Assembly: GCA_018713165.1 (NCBI GenBank) | Contig: DVFR01000041.1 | Coordinates: 1 to 54,306 of the forward strand | Source: Candidatus Coproplasma stercoravium | GTDB lineage: Bacteria > Bacillota > Clostridia > Christensenellales > Borkfalkiaceae | DNA: 54,306 nt | Reading direction: 5' to 3' | In this document: positions 8,417 to 16,090 of the stretch, one piece after another | Position numbering within the stretch: the first letter of the stretch is position 1 | Layout of the letters: each line of letters opens with the position of its first letter | The notes under the pieces: generated by a model | What the model saw: the letters and a program-made list of their open reading frames with translations, nothing else | Databases searched by the model: none | What the model was told of the DNA's origin: nothing | Translations under genes and position numbers: made by a program

Positions 8417-9076
8417 TTAAATGAGCGATTTTATGAGCTTTTCGCGGAAGCCCGGGCGGGCGAACATATCGGCAGAAGGCTCGCCTTCGGGAAAAAGTTC
8501 GGCGGCAACGGCGCCGTTTTTTAACACGAGCACCCTGTTCGAGAGCATTGCCGCCTCGTCGGCATCGTGCGTGACGAACACCGCCGTGCGCCCCTCCCTT
8601 TTCCACAGTTCCAGAAAGAGGGCGGAAATTTTCAGCTTTAACGCAAGGTCGAGCGAGGAGAACGGCTCGTCCATGAGAACGAGCGAGGACGGATACAAAA
8701 AGGCGCGGGCGATTGAAACCCTCTGCGCCTGGCCGCCCGAGAGCTGCGCGGGGTATGCGCCCGCCTTATCGGAGAGCCCAACCGCGAGAAGCATTTCCTC
8801 GACCCTGTTTTTATCTTTGCACACGAGCTTTAAATTGCCCCGCACCGTGAGCGAGGGCACGAGGCGCGGCTGCTGGAAGATATACGAACAGGCGGGCTTT
8901 TGCGAAATTTCGCCCTCGTACGGGGTGAGCCCCGCAAGCATGTTCAAAAGAGTGGTCTTGCCCGAGCCGCTCTCGCCGAGGATACAGGTGATTTTGCCCT
9001 CTTCGAGCGAGAGATTGAAATTTTCGTACACGGTGAGAGAGCCGTATTTTTTGGTTATATTTTTAAATTCAATCAC
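8417..9076 (-). CDS. ABC importer ATPase (nitrate/sulfonate/taurine-type)
   Basis: This cytoplasmic ATPase subunit powers the importer encoded by the two genes upstream. In its 219 residues are Walker A GESGSGKTT, a Q-loop IFQQPRLVPSLTV, the signature LSGGQAQRVSIARAF, Walker B LVLMDEPFSSLD and the switch His FVTHDADEA. It is most like SsuB/TauB-type proteins. The start is GTG at 9076, supported by an AAGGAGG about 10 nt upstream. It overlaps the permease gene by 8 nt. The substrate is not identifiable from the ATPase. Confidence 0.9.
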   Translation of the reverse strand: MIEFKNITKKYGSLTVYENFNLSLEEGKITCILGESGSGKTTLLNMLAGLTPYEGEISQKPACSYIFQQPRLVPSLTVRGNLKLVCKDKNRVEEMLLAVGLSDKAGAYPAQLSGGQAQRVSIARAFLYPSSLVLMDEPFSSLDLALKLKISALFLELWKREGRTAVFVTHDADEAAMLSNRVLVLKNGAVAAELFPEGEPSADMFARPGFREKLIKSLI

Positions 9077-9875
9077 GTTCGCCTACCTCCTTCGTTCTGC
9101 GCACGCGACCCTCCCCGCCCGTCCATCTGCGGGTGAGCAGGGTGAGCTTTGAAAGCGCCCATTCCAGAAGTCCTCCCGCGACGAGCGCGCTTATCGTGAG
9201 CGCGAACATCTGCGCCGTATCCAAAAATACGTTGGATTCGTATATCAGCCCGCCGAGAGAATTGAACGTGCTGCACAGCACTTCGGCGGAAATCATGACT
9301 TTTAGCGTGAGCGAAAGATTTGCGCCGACCTGCGAGAGCACGGGCGGCAATATCTGGGGAATATAAATTTTGAACAGCCGCGCGGCAGGCGGCACGCCGT
9401 AGACCTTTGCCATTTCGGCAAGCTTTATGTCGGTTCCGTCGAAAGCCGCCATAAACTGCGCATACGAGAGCGGGAACAACATGAGCACCGCTACGATTGA
9501 CGGCGCCACGCGGGGCGACGACCATATCAAGAGCATGAGGGTTATCGCCATAGTCGGCACGGTGCGGAACACGGCGATAAAGGGCGCCAAAAAGCGGCGC
9601 ACCCCGTAAAACGATGCGCTGAGCGAAGCCAATGCCGCTGCCAAGGCGAGAGAGATTAGCCACGAGAGCGCCGTGCGCGCGAGAGTCATGCCGAACGCCG
9701 ACCAGAAACGTGCGGAGCACAGCAGAGAGAAAAATTCAACGACCGTATCCCACAACGAGGGAACGACGTAGCCGTCGTTTACCGCAAAGTAAGCTATAAG
9801 CCATACGACCCACATGCAGACTATCGCCGAAACGGAAACTATTAAGTTGTAGAGCCTGCCGTGTTTTGTTTGCAA
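9069..9875 (-). CDS. ABC importer permease (SsuC/TauC-like)
   Basis: The 268-residue inner-membrane protein has about six hydrophobic helices, starting with LIVSVSAIVCMWVVWLIAYF. The permease coupling motif is seen as EMAKVYGVPPAARLFKIYIP (consensus EAA---G---------I-LP). It pairs with the ATPase (8-nt overlap) and the lipoprotein 25 bp upstream. The start codon is TTG at 9875, supported by AGGTGA 6 nt upstream. The family transports sulfonates, nitrate, or pyrimidine and thiamine precursors; which one applies here is not shown. Confidence 0.9.
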   Translation of the reverse strand: MQTKHGRLYNLIVSVSAIVCMWVVWLIAYFAVNDGYVVPSLWDTVVEFFSLLCSARFWSAFGMTLARTALSWLISLALAAALASLSASFYGVRRFLAPFIAVFRTVPTMAITLMLLIWSSPRVAPSIVAVLMLFPLSYAQFMAAFDGTDIKLAEMAKVYGVPPAARLFKIYIPQILPPVLSQVGANLSLTLKVMISAEVLCSTFNSLGGLIYESNVFLDTAQMFALTISALVAGGLLEWALSKLTLLTRRWTGGEGRVRRTKEVGERD

Positions 9876-9900
9876 GTCAGTTCACCTTTCAACTAAAATT

Positions 9901-10926
9901 TCAGCTTGCCGAATAGAAAAATTTATCGGCAATGGTGAGAGTTGTGCCCGTAACCGCTTCGAGCTTATCGATAAAGCCCGTTATCTCCTGCCTGCATTCG
10001 GTTGCAGGCACGAACTCTATCGCGCAGCGCGAGATTACCGTTGAATTGAGATTGTTTGCGTTGAGCGAACTTGTGGCGCCGCCGTAGTTTGCGTTTATGG
10101 CGTTCACAATCGCCGTCATGTCGGCATCGTCGGAGGCTATCCACTCGGCGTTCGCCTCCACCGCCGCCATCAGGCTGGAAATAAACTCGCTGTTTTGCTC
10201 TATAACGCTGTTCTTTGCAAGCATCACCGCCTGGGGGAAGCCGTTTTCGCCGTAGAGCGCCTGAATGTCGCCCACGATTTTAAGCGCGGGCGCGGCCGTC
10301 GTCTTTGCGGTGACGAGCGGCTCGGCGCCTATCATATAGTCGAATTCGGCAGCAGGGGTTATGCCCGTAGAGGGGTCGGCTATGTTTATGAGGTTGACGC
10401 TGTCGGACTTGGCGTCGGACACGCTCTCGACCACGGTATAGGGGATGTCGTTGTCCTCGAAAATGATTTTGAACACGTTGCCGACGAAGCTCGAAAGCTG
10501 TATGCAGCCCACGGTTTTGCCTACCAGCGTATCGAGATTTGAAACAGTTATCTGTTCATCGGGGTGCTTTGCCGAGAGCATGTATAAATTTCCGTGAGTG
10601 ACGGTTCCGAGGAGGGAATAAGTTTCGCCGCTGCCCGCAAGCTGTACGGCGGCGTTTACGGGAAGTATGCAGATATCTGCCACCCCGCCCGAAACCTGCT
10701 GAGTTATGGCGTTTGAATTTACGACGGTGTAGTTTACCTCCCCGCCGAACTGCATATCCTCCACCATGAGCCGGGCCGCCGCGAGCGCGGGGGCGCCGTC
10801 GGGCATGGCGACGGTGTATGAAAATTCACCCGAACCCGTATCTTCGGCACACGCCGAAACGCCGAGAACGAATACCGCCGCTGCCGCGCAGGCAATGGCT
10901 ACAACCTTTCTTTTTAAACCTTTCAT
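9901..10926 (-). CDS. Substrate-binding lipoprotein, NMT1/THI5-like
   Basis: This 341-residue binding protein of the importer has a basic-hydrophobic signal peptide ending in a lipobox (VSAC) at about residue 26. The mature part begins like NMT1/THI5 and SsuA proteins: TVAMPDGAPALAAARLM, then a VADICILPVNAA hinge-like segment and LDTLVGKTVGCIQLSS. An AAGGAG site sits at good spacing before the ATG. It follows the TM1266-like gene by 131 bp. Ligand: a small anionic or heterocyclic compound is plausible, but no ligand-specific motif is recognisable. Confidence 0.85.
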   Translation of the reverse strand: MKGLKRKVVAIACAAAAVFVLGVSACAEDTGSGEFSYTVAMPDGAPALAAARLMVEDMQFGGEVNYTVVNSNAITQQVSGGVADICILPVNAAVQLAGSGETYSLLGTVTHGNLYMLSAKHPDEQITVSNLDTLVGKTVGCIQLSSFVGNVFKIIFEDNDIPYTVVESVSDAKSDSVNLINIADPSTGITPAAEFDYMIGAEPLVTAKTTAAPALKIVGDIQALYGENGFPQAVMLAKNSVIEQNSEFISSLMAAVEANAEWIASDDADMTAIVNAINANYGGATSSLNANNLNSTVISRCAIEFVPATECRQEITGFIDKLEAVTGTTLTIADKFFYSAS

Positions 10927-10967
10927 ATATATCTCCTTTTAAAATAAAAATCGTTAAAAATATGCGT

Positions 10968-11051
10968 TAGTTGCGGCATATGTGCGGGGCAATAGTACTT
11001 TTGCAAAGTATTATGCGCAAAATAAAATACGGCGGCACATATGGCGCAAAC
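10968..11051. repeat. Dispersed quasi-palindrome, inverted pair
   Basis: The 26-bp word at 10968-10993 occurs exactly again at 31937-31962. A diverged reverse copy lies at about 11034-11051. The two can pair in a long hairpin (9 bp, one mismatch, then 5 bp). A second inverted pair in the loop (about 10996-11013) forms a smaller stem. It lies between the TM1266-like stop and the binding-protein start. It may be an mRNA processing or stabilising element, or a small REP/MITE-like repeat. Confidence 0.7.
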
Positions 11052-11057
11052 AACGCG

Positions 11058-11306
11058 CTAAATTTTGCTCATGAGCGTTTTTGCCGTAACGCCCTTCAAA
11101 CTCCCTATTTTTCCCGTCAGACCGTTTAAAACTTCGGCGGGCGCGTCGGCAATGACGCACATCACATAGATATTTTTTGCCTTATACGGCACTCCCATTC
11201 TTCCGACGATGTATTCGCCGAATTCAGAAAGTATTGCATTGATTGACGACGCTATAGTCCTGTCCTCCACGATAACGCTTATTACCGCCACCCTGTTTTC
11301 GCCCAT
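11058..11306 (-). CDS. TM1266-like iron-only hydrogenase system regulator relative
   Basis: This 82-residue protein has an ACT/NikR-C-like ferredoxin fold by sequence pattern: RVAVISVIVEDRTIASSINA, GRMGVPYKAKNI and VIADAPAEVLNGLTGKIG. It matches the TM1266 family, named from [FeFe]-hydrogenase maturation loci, where it is proposed to be a regulator. No hydrogenase or hydEFG gene is in the window; instead it heads an ABC importer cluster. Its ATG is preceded by a terminator-like hairpin whose 3' arm contains the AGGGAG ribosome site, so its expression is probably controlled in the leader. It has no DNA-binding domain of its own. Confidence 0.75.
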   Translation of the reverse strand: MGENRVAVISVIVEDRTIASSINAILSEFGEYIVGRMGVPYKAKNIYVMCVIADAPAEVLNGLTGKIGSLKGVTAKTLMSKI

Positions 11307-11311
11307 AAAAA

Positions 11312-11450
11312 AACTCCCTGCCGAAAGCGGACGGGGAGAAAAAACGCAAAAGCGCGCGGCTGTAACGCGCCGCGTGGTTTAACTTTATTCACCCCTTTAC
11401 AGTCAGGCAAGGCGCCTTTCCGCTCAGGCAACATAAAGTTTAGCACAGCG
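11312..11450 (-). promoter_or_regulatory. Structured leader and promoter of the TM1266-ABC operon
   Basis: On the minus strand a promoter-like TTGCAT-17-TAAACT is followed by direct repeats TCAGGCAA (plus-strand 11403-11410 and 11424-11431, 21 bp apart). A GC-rich stem follows, then a CTCCC/GGGAG hairpin with a 7-U run directly before the ATG at 11306. The AGGGAG ribosome site is inside the hairpin's 3' arm. A CUGUAA segment in the leader is complementary to a later UUACAG. This looks like a repressor operator plus a riboswitch-like leader. I cannot match it to a known riboswitch class. Confidence 0.5.
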
Positions 11451-11505
11451 CACAAAAAAATGCAAGCAAATGAATAACCCGCGTTAATTTTCACATACTG
11501 CGGGT

Positions 11506-12135
11506 ATGAAAAAGGTTGCTTTGATTTTACTTACCGCCGCGCTTGCGGCGGCATCGCTGGGAGGCGCCGCCTGCTCCAAGGGACAGACGGGCGGCGGAAA
11601 CAACACAATGAGCGGATATGTGCGTGCCGAGGGCGAAACGGATAACGGTTACGACTGCGGCTGCGGCGACGACTGCAAGTGCAAGGGCGAGTGCGACGAT
11701 GACTGCGACTGCAGAGAGAATTGCGACTGCGGCAAAGAAGCGCAAAAAGGCGGAAACAAAGAGGAGCGCAAACGCGGCGGAAGGAATATGCGCGGAGAAG
11801 AAGCGGGCGGCACGGGCGGCTTTGAATTCGACGGCGAAAAGATGGACGGAAAATTCGACAAAAAGCGCAACGGGTTCGGCTTTTTTGCACCCGACAACGG
11901 AATGTTCGGGCGCGACCCGATGCCCGTACCCCCTCCTCCCCGCACCGAAGGCATTGAAGGGAACGAAAATCCGATTACAGGCCAAGACGGCGAAAATACC
12001 GACGGGAAGAGCCGCAGCAGTGCGGACGGGAGCGTAAAAGCCCCCGAAAACGGAAAAGGCGGCGGACGAAAAAGGAACAACGGCGGCAGAAAGAGGCTTA
12101 AAAAACCCGATTCAAAGGAGCGCGCCGCGGGATAA
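11506..12135 (+). CDS. Cys-rich, Gly/Lys-rich putative lipoprotein
   Basis: I do not recognise this family. The 209-residue protein has a signal peptide (residues 1-22) and a lipobox-like end at Cys23, so it is probably secreted and lipidated. Residues 51-75 hold nine Cys in a Cys-x-Cys pattern mixed with Asp and Glu, which suggests metal or Fe-S binding, metallothionein-like. The remainder is low complexity: basic Gly-rich at about 80-110, a PVPPPP segment, and a basic tail. No ribosome site precedes the ATG; a CATACT box ends 6 nt upstream, so the mRNA may be leaderless. It is divergent from the TM1266-like operon and is followed by a strong terminator. Confidence 0.7.
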   Translation: MKKVALILLTAALAAASLGGAACSKGQTGGGNNTMSGYVRAEGETDNGYDCGCGDDCKCKGECDDDCDCRENCDCGKEAQKGGNKEERKRGGRNMRGEEAGGTGGFEFDGEKMDGKFDKKRNGFGFFAPDNGMFGRDPMPVPPPPRTEGIEGNENPITGQDGENTDGKSRSSADGSVKAPENGKGGGRKRNNGGRKRLKKPDSKERAAG

Positions 12136-12161
12136 AAATTAAATAATTGCAAAACCGACAA

Positions 12162-12192
12162 GTGGCGCGCCCGAACATTCCGGGCGCGCCAC
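12162..12192. terminator. Terminator after the Cys-rich lipoprotein gene
   Basis: A perfect 12-bp GC stem (12162-12173 with 12181-12192) has a 7-nt loop. It lies between the plus-strand lipoprotein gene and the convergent aconitase-family gene. The U tract is weak on the plus side. Confidence 0.7.
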
Positions 12193-12256
12193 CGTCGATT
12201 AAAATTCATGGTAAGATTGCTCTTAAATAAGAGGGCTTCGACGGGGTTTTTACAAA

Positions 12257-14488
12257 TTAAAGCCCTGCCTTTTGCCTGTTGTAGTTTATGAGGCAGCCCG
12301 AGAGAATTATCCTCTTTTCTTCGGGCGTGAGATAGCCGAGTTCGAGCTGAATGTTCTTTACCTTTCCGCCCGAAATGTGCTTTGCGGGAACGACGTCGGC
12401 GCCCTCGGTGAGAAGTCCGACGATATTTTCGATATAGATATAGTCGCCGACCTTATAGTCGAAATTCCTGCAAACGAGCGGGAGCATGCCCCAGTTTATG
12501 AGGTTGGAGCGGTAGCGCTTGGTGGCATATTCGGTTGCAATGTTGGCAACGCCGCCAAGGACGCGCTGGCAGGACGCCGCCTGTTCGCGCGCGGAACCGT
12601 CGCCCGGCTTTCTGGCCACGACGCAGCTGCCGTACATAGTATCTTTATCGAGCGCAATGCCGACTTCCTTTAACACCTCTTCGGGAAGCGAGCCGCTGTC
12701 GCGCCTGACTTTTTCGTCAGCCATAACCGCCTCCGCCCTGCCGACGTATGCGGGGTCTTTGCGCGAAAGAGCGAATTTTGCAAGGCGCATGGGGTTGGAA
12801 CGGTATGAGGAAGTTTCGCCCGAGGGTATGAGCTCGTCGGTAGTAGTTACGGGGTCGGTGAGTACCGAAACCGCCTTCATGAGAACGCTGTTTGCAAGGG
12901 GAATCTGCTCGGGCCAGTCGGCAATGTTGTTGCCGTACACAAGCTCGGTTTCGGGCTGAGGGTTGCCCCAGCCGCGGTAAACGCGCTTTTCGTATATGGA
13001 GCCGTCGAAGTAGTATTTTTTAACCTTTTTGGTATACTCCGCCTCCGTGCCGGGGGTGAGCACGCCGCCGTTTGCCGCGGTTGCCGCGATTGAGCGCGCG
13101 TCCATGAGCGCCACCGCCGAGAGCTGACCCTCGCCGAGTTTTGAGCCCTCCCTGTTTTCGAAGTTGCGCGTGGTGTGGCGTACAGAGAGTCCGTTGTCCG
13201 CGGGGGTATCGCCCGCGCCGAAGCAGGGGCCGCAGAACGCCGTTTTAACTATCGCGCCCGCGCCCATGAGCTCGGAGATATAGCCGTTATCGACGAGGCA
13301 TTTGAATACGGGCTGGCTTTGGGGATATACGCTTAAAGAGAATTCGCCGTTGCCGCAGCTCTTGCCCTTTAAAATTTCGGCGGCTTCGGCAATATTTTCG
13401 TACATGCCGCCCGCGCAACCTGCGATTATGCCCTGGTCGACGTAAACTTTGCCGTCCTTTATCTTGTTCGTGAGGCGGAACGTTTCGGCGCCTTTGAGCT
13501 TGTTGCCCAGCGCCTCCACTTCGCCGAGGATATCCTTGGCGTTTTCAATCACTTCCCTTATGGTGTAAGCGTTTGAGGGATGGAAAGGAAGGGCAATCAT
13601 CGGCTCTATGCGCGAGAGGTCGATGACGACAGCGCCGTCGTAGTAGGCTGGCTGTTCGGGGTGAAGCTCTTTAAAATCGCCCTCCCTGCCGTGTATTTTA
13701 AAGAATTCGCGCGTGGTTTCATCGGTCTCCCATATGCTGGAAAGGCAGGTTGTTTCCGTCGTCATGACGTCGATGCCGAGGCGGAAATCCATGGAGAGGT
13801 TCTTTATTCCGGGGCCGATAAATTCGAGCACCTTATTTTTTACGAAGCCCTTTTTGAAAGTCGCGCCGACGAGAGCTATCGCAACGTCCTGCGGGCCCAC
13901 GCCCTTTTTGAGCTTGCCGCGAAGGTACACGGCGATAACCTCGGGGCGCTTTACGTCGTACGTCTGCCCGAGGAGCTGTTTTACGAGTTCGGGGCCGCCC
14001 TCTCCCACCGCCATGGTGCCGAGAGCGCCGTAGCGCGTGTGCGAATCGGAGCCAAGAATCATGGCGCCGCACTTCGCCTCCGCCTCCCTCATGTACTGGT
14101 GAATGACCGCAAGGTGCGGGGGAACGTAATTTCCGCCGTATTTTTTTGCGGCGGAGAGCCCGAACACGTGGTCGTCCTCGTTTATCGTCCCGCCGACCGC
14201 GCACAGAGAGTTGTGGCAGTTGGTGAGCGTGTAGGAAAGGGGAAATTCCTTTAAGCCCGACGCCTTGGCCGTCTGGATAATGCCGACGTAGGTTATGTCG
14301 TGCGAGGCGAGCGCGTCGAACTTTATTTTAAGGTTTTCGTCGTCGCCCTTGTTGTGCGCCGAGAGTATTTTATATGCCATGGTGCCCTTTACGGCTTTAA
14401 GCTTTTTGGACTCGACCATGAATGCGGCGCTCTCTTTGAAGAGCTTGTCTTCCATATAATACACGCCGCCTTTAATGAGCTTTATCAT
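12257..14488 (-). CDS. Aconitase-family hydratase (YbhJ-like)
   Basis: This 743-residue protein is of the aconitase/IPM-isomerase superfamily. The three [4Fe-4S] ligands can be placed: Cys in GIIAGCAGGMYENI (equivalent to IGSCTNS) and both Cys of AFCGPCFGAGD. A nucleotide-superfamily SDSHTRYGALGTMAVGEGG motif matches aconitase GTDSHT. The C-terminal swivel domain is present (MYGSCVVARKPGDGSAREQA, then RYRSNLINWGMLPL), so domains 1-4 are all in one chain. It differs from citrate aconitases in many residues and most resembles 'putative hydratase' YbhJ of E. coli, whose substrate is not established to my knowledge. It is a single gene, preceded by an AAGGGAG-like site. Confidence 0.85.
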   Translation of the reverse strand: MIKLIKGGVYYMEDKLFKESAAFMVESKKLKAVKGTMAYKILSAHNKGDDENLKIKFDALASHDITYVGIIQTAKASGLKEFPLSYTLTNCHNSLCAVGGTINEDDHVFGLSAAKKYGGNYVPPHLAVIHQYMREAEAKCGAMILGSDSHTRYGALGTMAVGEGGPELVKQLLGQTYDVKRPEVIAVYLRGKLKKGVGPQDVAIALVGATFKKGFVKNKVLEFIGPGIKNLSMDFRLGIDVMTTETTCLSSIWETDETTREFFKIHGREGDFKELHPEQPAYYDGAVVIDLSRIEPMIALPFHPSNAYTIREVIENAKDILGEVEALGNKLKGAETFRLTNKIKDGKVYVDQGIIAGCAGGMYENIAEAAEILKGKSCGNGEFSLSVYPQSQPVFKCLVDNGYISELMGAGAIVKTAFCGPCFGAGDTPADNGLSVRHTTRNFENREGSKLGEGQLSAVALMDARSIAATAANGGVLTPGTEAEYTKKVKKYYFDGSIYEKRVYRGWGNPQPETELVYGNNIADWPEQIPLANSVLMKAVSVLTDPVTTTDELIPSGETSSYRSNPMRLAKFALSRKDPAYVGRAEAVMADEKVRRDSGSLPEEVLKEVGIALDKDTMYGSCVVARKPGDGSAREQAASCQRVLGGVANIATEYATKRYRSNLINWGMLPLVCRNFDYKVGDYIYIENIVGLLTEGADVVPAKHISGGKVKNIQLELGYLTPEEKRIILSGCLINYNRQKAGL

Positions 14489-14688
14489 GTGAAATCTCCC
14501 TTTTTGTTATTGTAGTTCATTTTTTATTATAACAAAAAAACGGAAATTATTCAAGGCTTTGCCGCAAACAAATTTGATTATGGGAGCAAAAAATCTGCAC
14601 CAGCCGCCTGCCTGTGCGTGCACAGACAAAAAAAATGGATTTTACGCTGAAAAGAGAGTAAAATCGCCCGCAACGGCATAAAATAGCC

Positions 14689-14718
14689 TTGATTTTTTGC
14701 GGCGCGGTGGTGTATAAT
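14689..14718 (+). promoter_or_regulatory. Leaderless promoter, TTGATT-18-TATAAT
   Basis: The -35 TTGATT (14689-14694) and perfect -10 TATAAT (14713-14718, with an extended TG) are separated by 18 bp. The ATG at 14725 is 6 nt after the -10, so transcription should start at or next to the A of the ATG. No ribosome site is possible. Confidence 0.75.
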
Positions 14719-14724
14719 CTTTTT

Positions 14725-15216
14725 ATGAAAACTTTTAAATACAAATTTACAAAACTTATATACGCACTTATCGGCGTGGGAATGGCGGCGAGCATAGTCG
14801 TTTTTGCAATCACGCTGTGGCAGGTGATTGAATTCGGGCTGGAATCTTCGGCGGTGCCGACTTTTACCATAATACGCTACGCGCTTATGTTCATAGTTTC
14901 GGTGGCGCTGTTTGCCATACTGCTCTCACTCCTCATTTCCTCTTACTACGAGGTCGACAAAAAGAACAAAGTTATTAAAACGAGCTTCGGCTTTATAAAG
15001 AGCAGGTACGAGATTGACAAGATTGACGTTATCACGCTCGACAGGACGACAAACAAACTCACCGTTGTTTTCGAGGACGAAAATTTTGTGGTGATTGTGG
15101 TGAAGGACGCGTGGTACGAGGACTTCGTGCAGGCGATACTCGACGTGAACCCGAAGATAGAATACAGCATAAAGTCAAAGACGGGCACAGGGGACGACAA
15201 CGGGAAAAAATCGTGA
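14725..15216 (+). CDS. Membrane protein with PH-like domain
   Basis: The protein has 163 residues. Two N-terminal membrane helices (about 10-35 and 50-80) are followed by a soluble domain with alternating beta pattern, SSYYEVDKKNKVIKTSFGF and DKIDVITLDRTTNKLTVVF, which resembles bacterial PH (bPH/YdbS-type) domains. The exact function is unknown. The charged C-terminal tail (SKTGTGDDNGKKS) is probably disordered. The start at 14725 was chosen because a consensus promoter lies immediately before it; an upstream in-frame TTG falls inside that promoter's -35 box and is excluded. Confidence 0.65.
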   Translation: MKTFKYKFTKLIYALIGVGMAASIVVFAITLWQVIEFGLESSAVPTFTIIRYALMFIVSVALFAILLSLLISSYYEVDKKNKVIKTSFGFIKSRYEIDKIDVITLDRTTNKLTVVFEDENFVVIVVKDAWYEDFVQAILDVNPKIEYSIKSKTGTGDDNGKKS

Positions 15217-15281
15217 AGATTTTTAATCCCTCCGTACTGCCACGAGGGCAAGACGACTCCCATAAGCAGAACGATAAACGC

Positions 15282-15314
15282 GGGCGCCGCGGCAAAATTT
15301 TTGCCGCGGCGCCC
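15282..15314. terminator. Bidirectional terminator
   Basis: A perfect 16-bp stem (15282-15297 with 15299-15314) has an A/T centre, between the PH-domain gene (+) and plsY (-). A U-rich tract follows on the plus side. Confidence 0.8.
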
Positions 15315-15322
15315 TTTAATTT

Positions 15323-16057
15323 TTATTGTGATTTTTTGAGCTTTTTGTTTATCATCCGCTTTATCGAAGTGCGGTGTTCCTCGCCGCCCAGAAGTTTATA
15401 CAGATTTTTGTGGTGCGCTATCCAAGTGAAGAGGTTTATCGCAAGCAGGAGCATGAAGCAGCCTATTACCCAGCCGTTTGAAAGCTCCGCGCCGTAGCGC
15501 ACGAAGAATTCCACCGCCTGCCATATCGAAAACGCCGAAACGCCGAGGAGCGAACCCATCGAGCCCCACTCCGACGCGGCGATATACAAAAATACGATAA
15601 CGCACACGCCCAGCCCGATAAATACGTACCACCACTGTTCGCACGCGAGCGACACCCAGAAGAGCCCGAGCGTGGACGCAATGCCCTTGCCGCCCTTAAA
15701 CTTCATCGTGACGGGGAAAATATGACCTATTACGACGAACAGTCCGCAGAAATAGCGCATGAAATCGCCGACGTTTACGTCCGTACCCGCAAACACGCTG
15801 TCTCTGAAAATGAAGTAGGCGCAAAGCACGGGCAGACCGCCTTTTGCGGCGTCGCAGAAGAAGTTGATGATGCCTATTTTAAGCCCGAAGGTACGCATCA
15901 TGTTCATTGTGCCCGGGTTGCCGCTGCCCTGCTCGCGTATATCGCGGTTTTTGAACTGGGATATGATTACGGCGAAGTTGAAGCAACCGACGAGGTAGCA
16001 CACTACCGCCGCGATTAAAAGATAATACCATCTTTCGGAGATAAAAAATTCTGTCAT
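15323..16057 (-). CDS. plsY: Acyl-phosphate:glycerol-3-phosphate acyltransferase
   Basis: This inner-membrane enzyme makes lysophosphatidate, the first step of phospholipid synthesis in PlsX/PlsY bacteria. Family motifs are present: GSGNPGTMN near residue 41, GHIFPVTMKFKGGKGIAST in the second conserved loop, and a C-terminal INLFTWIAHHKNL segment. At 244 residues it is somewhat longer than the usual 200-210, with a larger middle loop and a basic tail (TSIKRMINKKLKKSQ). It follows der by 33 bp and is probably co-transcribed with it. An AAGGAT-like ribosome site precedes the ATG. Confidence 0.92.
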   Translation of the reverse strand: MTEFFISERWYYLLIAAVVCYLVGCFNFAVIISQFKNRDIREQGSGNPGTMNMMRTFGLKIGIINFFCDAAKGGLPVLCAYFIFRDSVFAGTDVNVGDFMRYFCGLFVVIGHIFPVTMKFKGGKGIASTLGLFWVSLACEQWWYVFIGLGVCVIVFLYIAASEWGSMGSLLGVSAFSIWQAVEFFVRYGAELSNGWVIGCFMLLLAINLFTWIAHHKNLYKLLGGEEHRTSIKRMINKKLKKSQ

Positions 16058-16090
16058 TTCCGCTATCCTTTTAAAACAAAGCGCAAAAGC

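Noticed and set aside
11312-11450. A TPP or THF riboswitch in front of the TM1266-ABC operon
   Set aside because: TPP hallmark segments and the THF pseudoknot bases could not be found in the leader; only generic stems and direct repeats are visible.
11527-12209. Several overlapping open frames antisense to the Cys-rich lipoprotein
   Set aside because: Arise from GC-rich repetitive codons of the real gene; the sense frame has a signal peptide and a coherent layout, the others do not.
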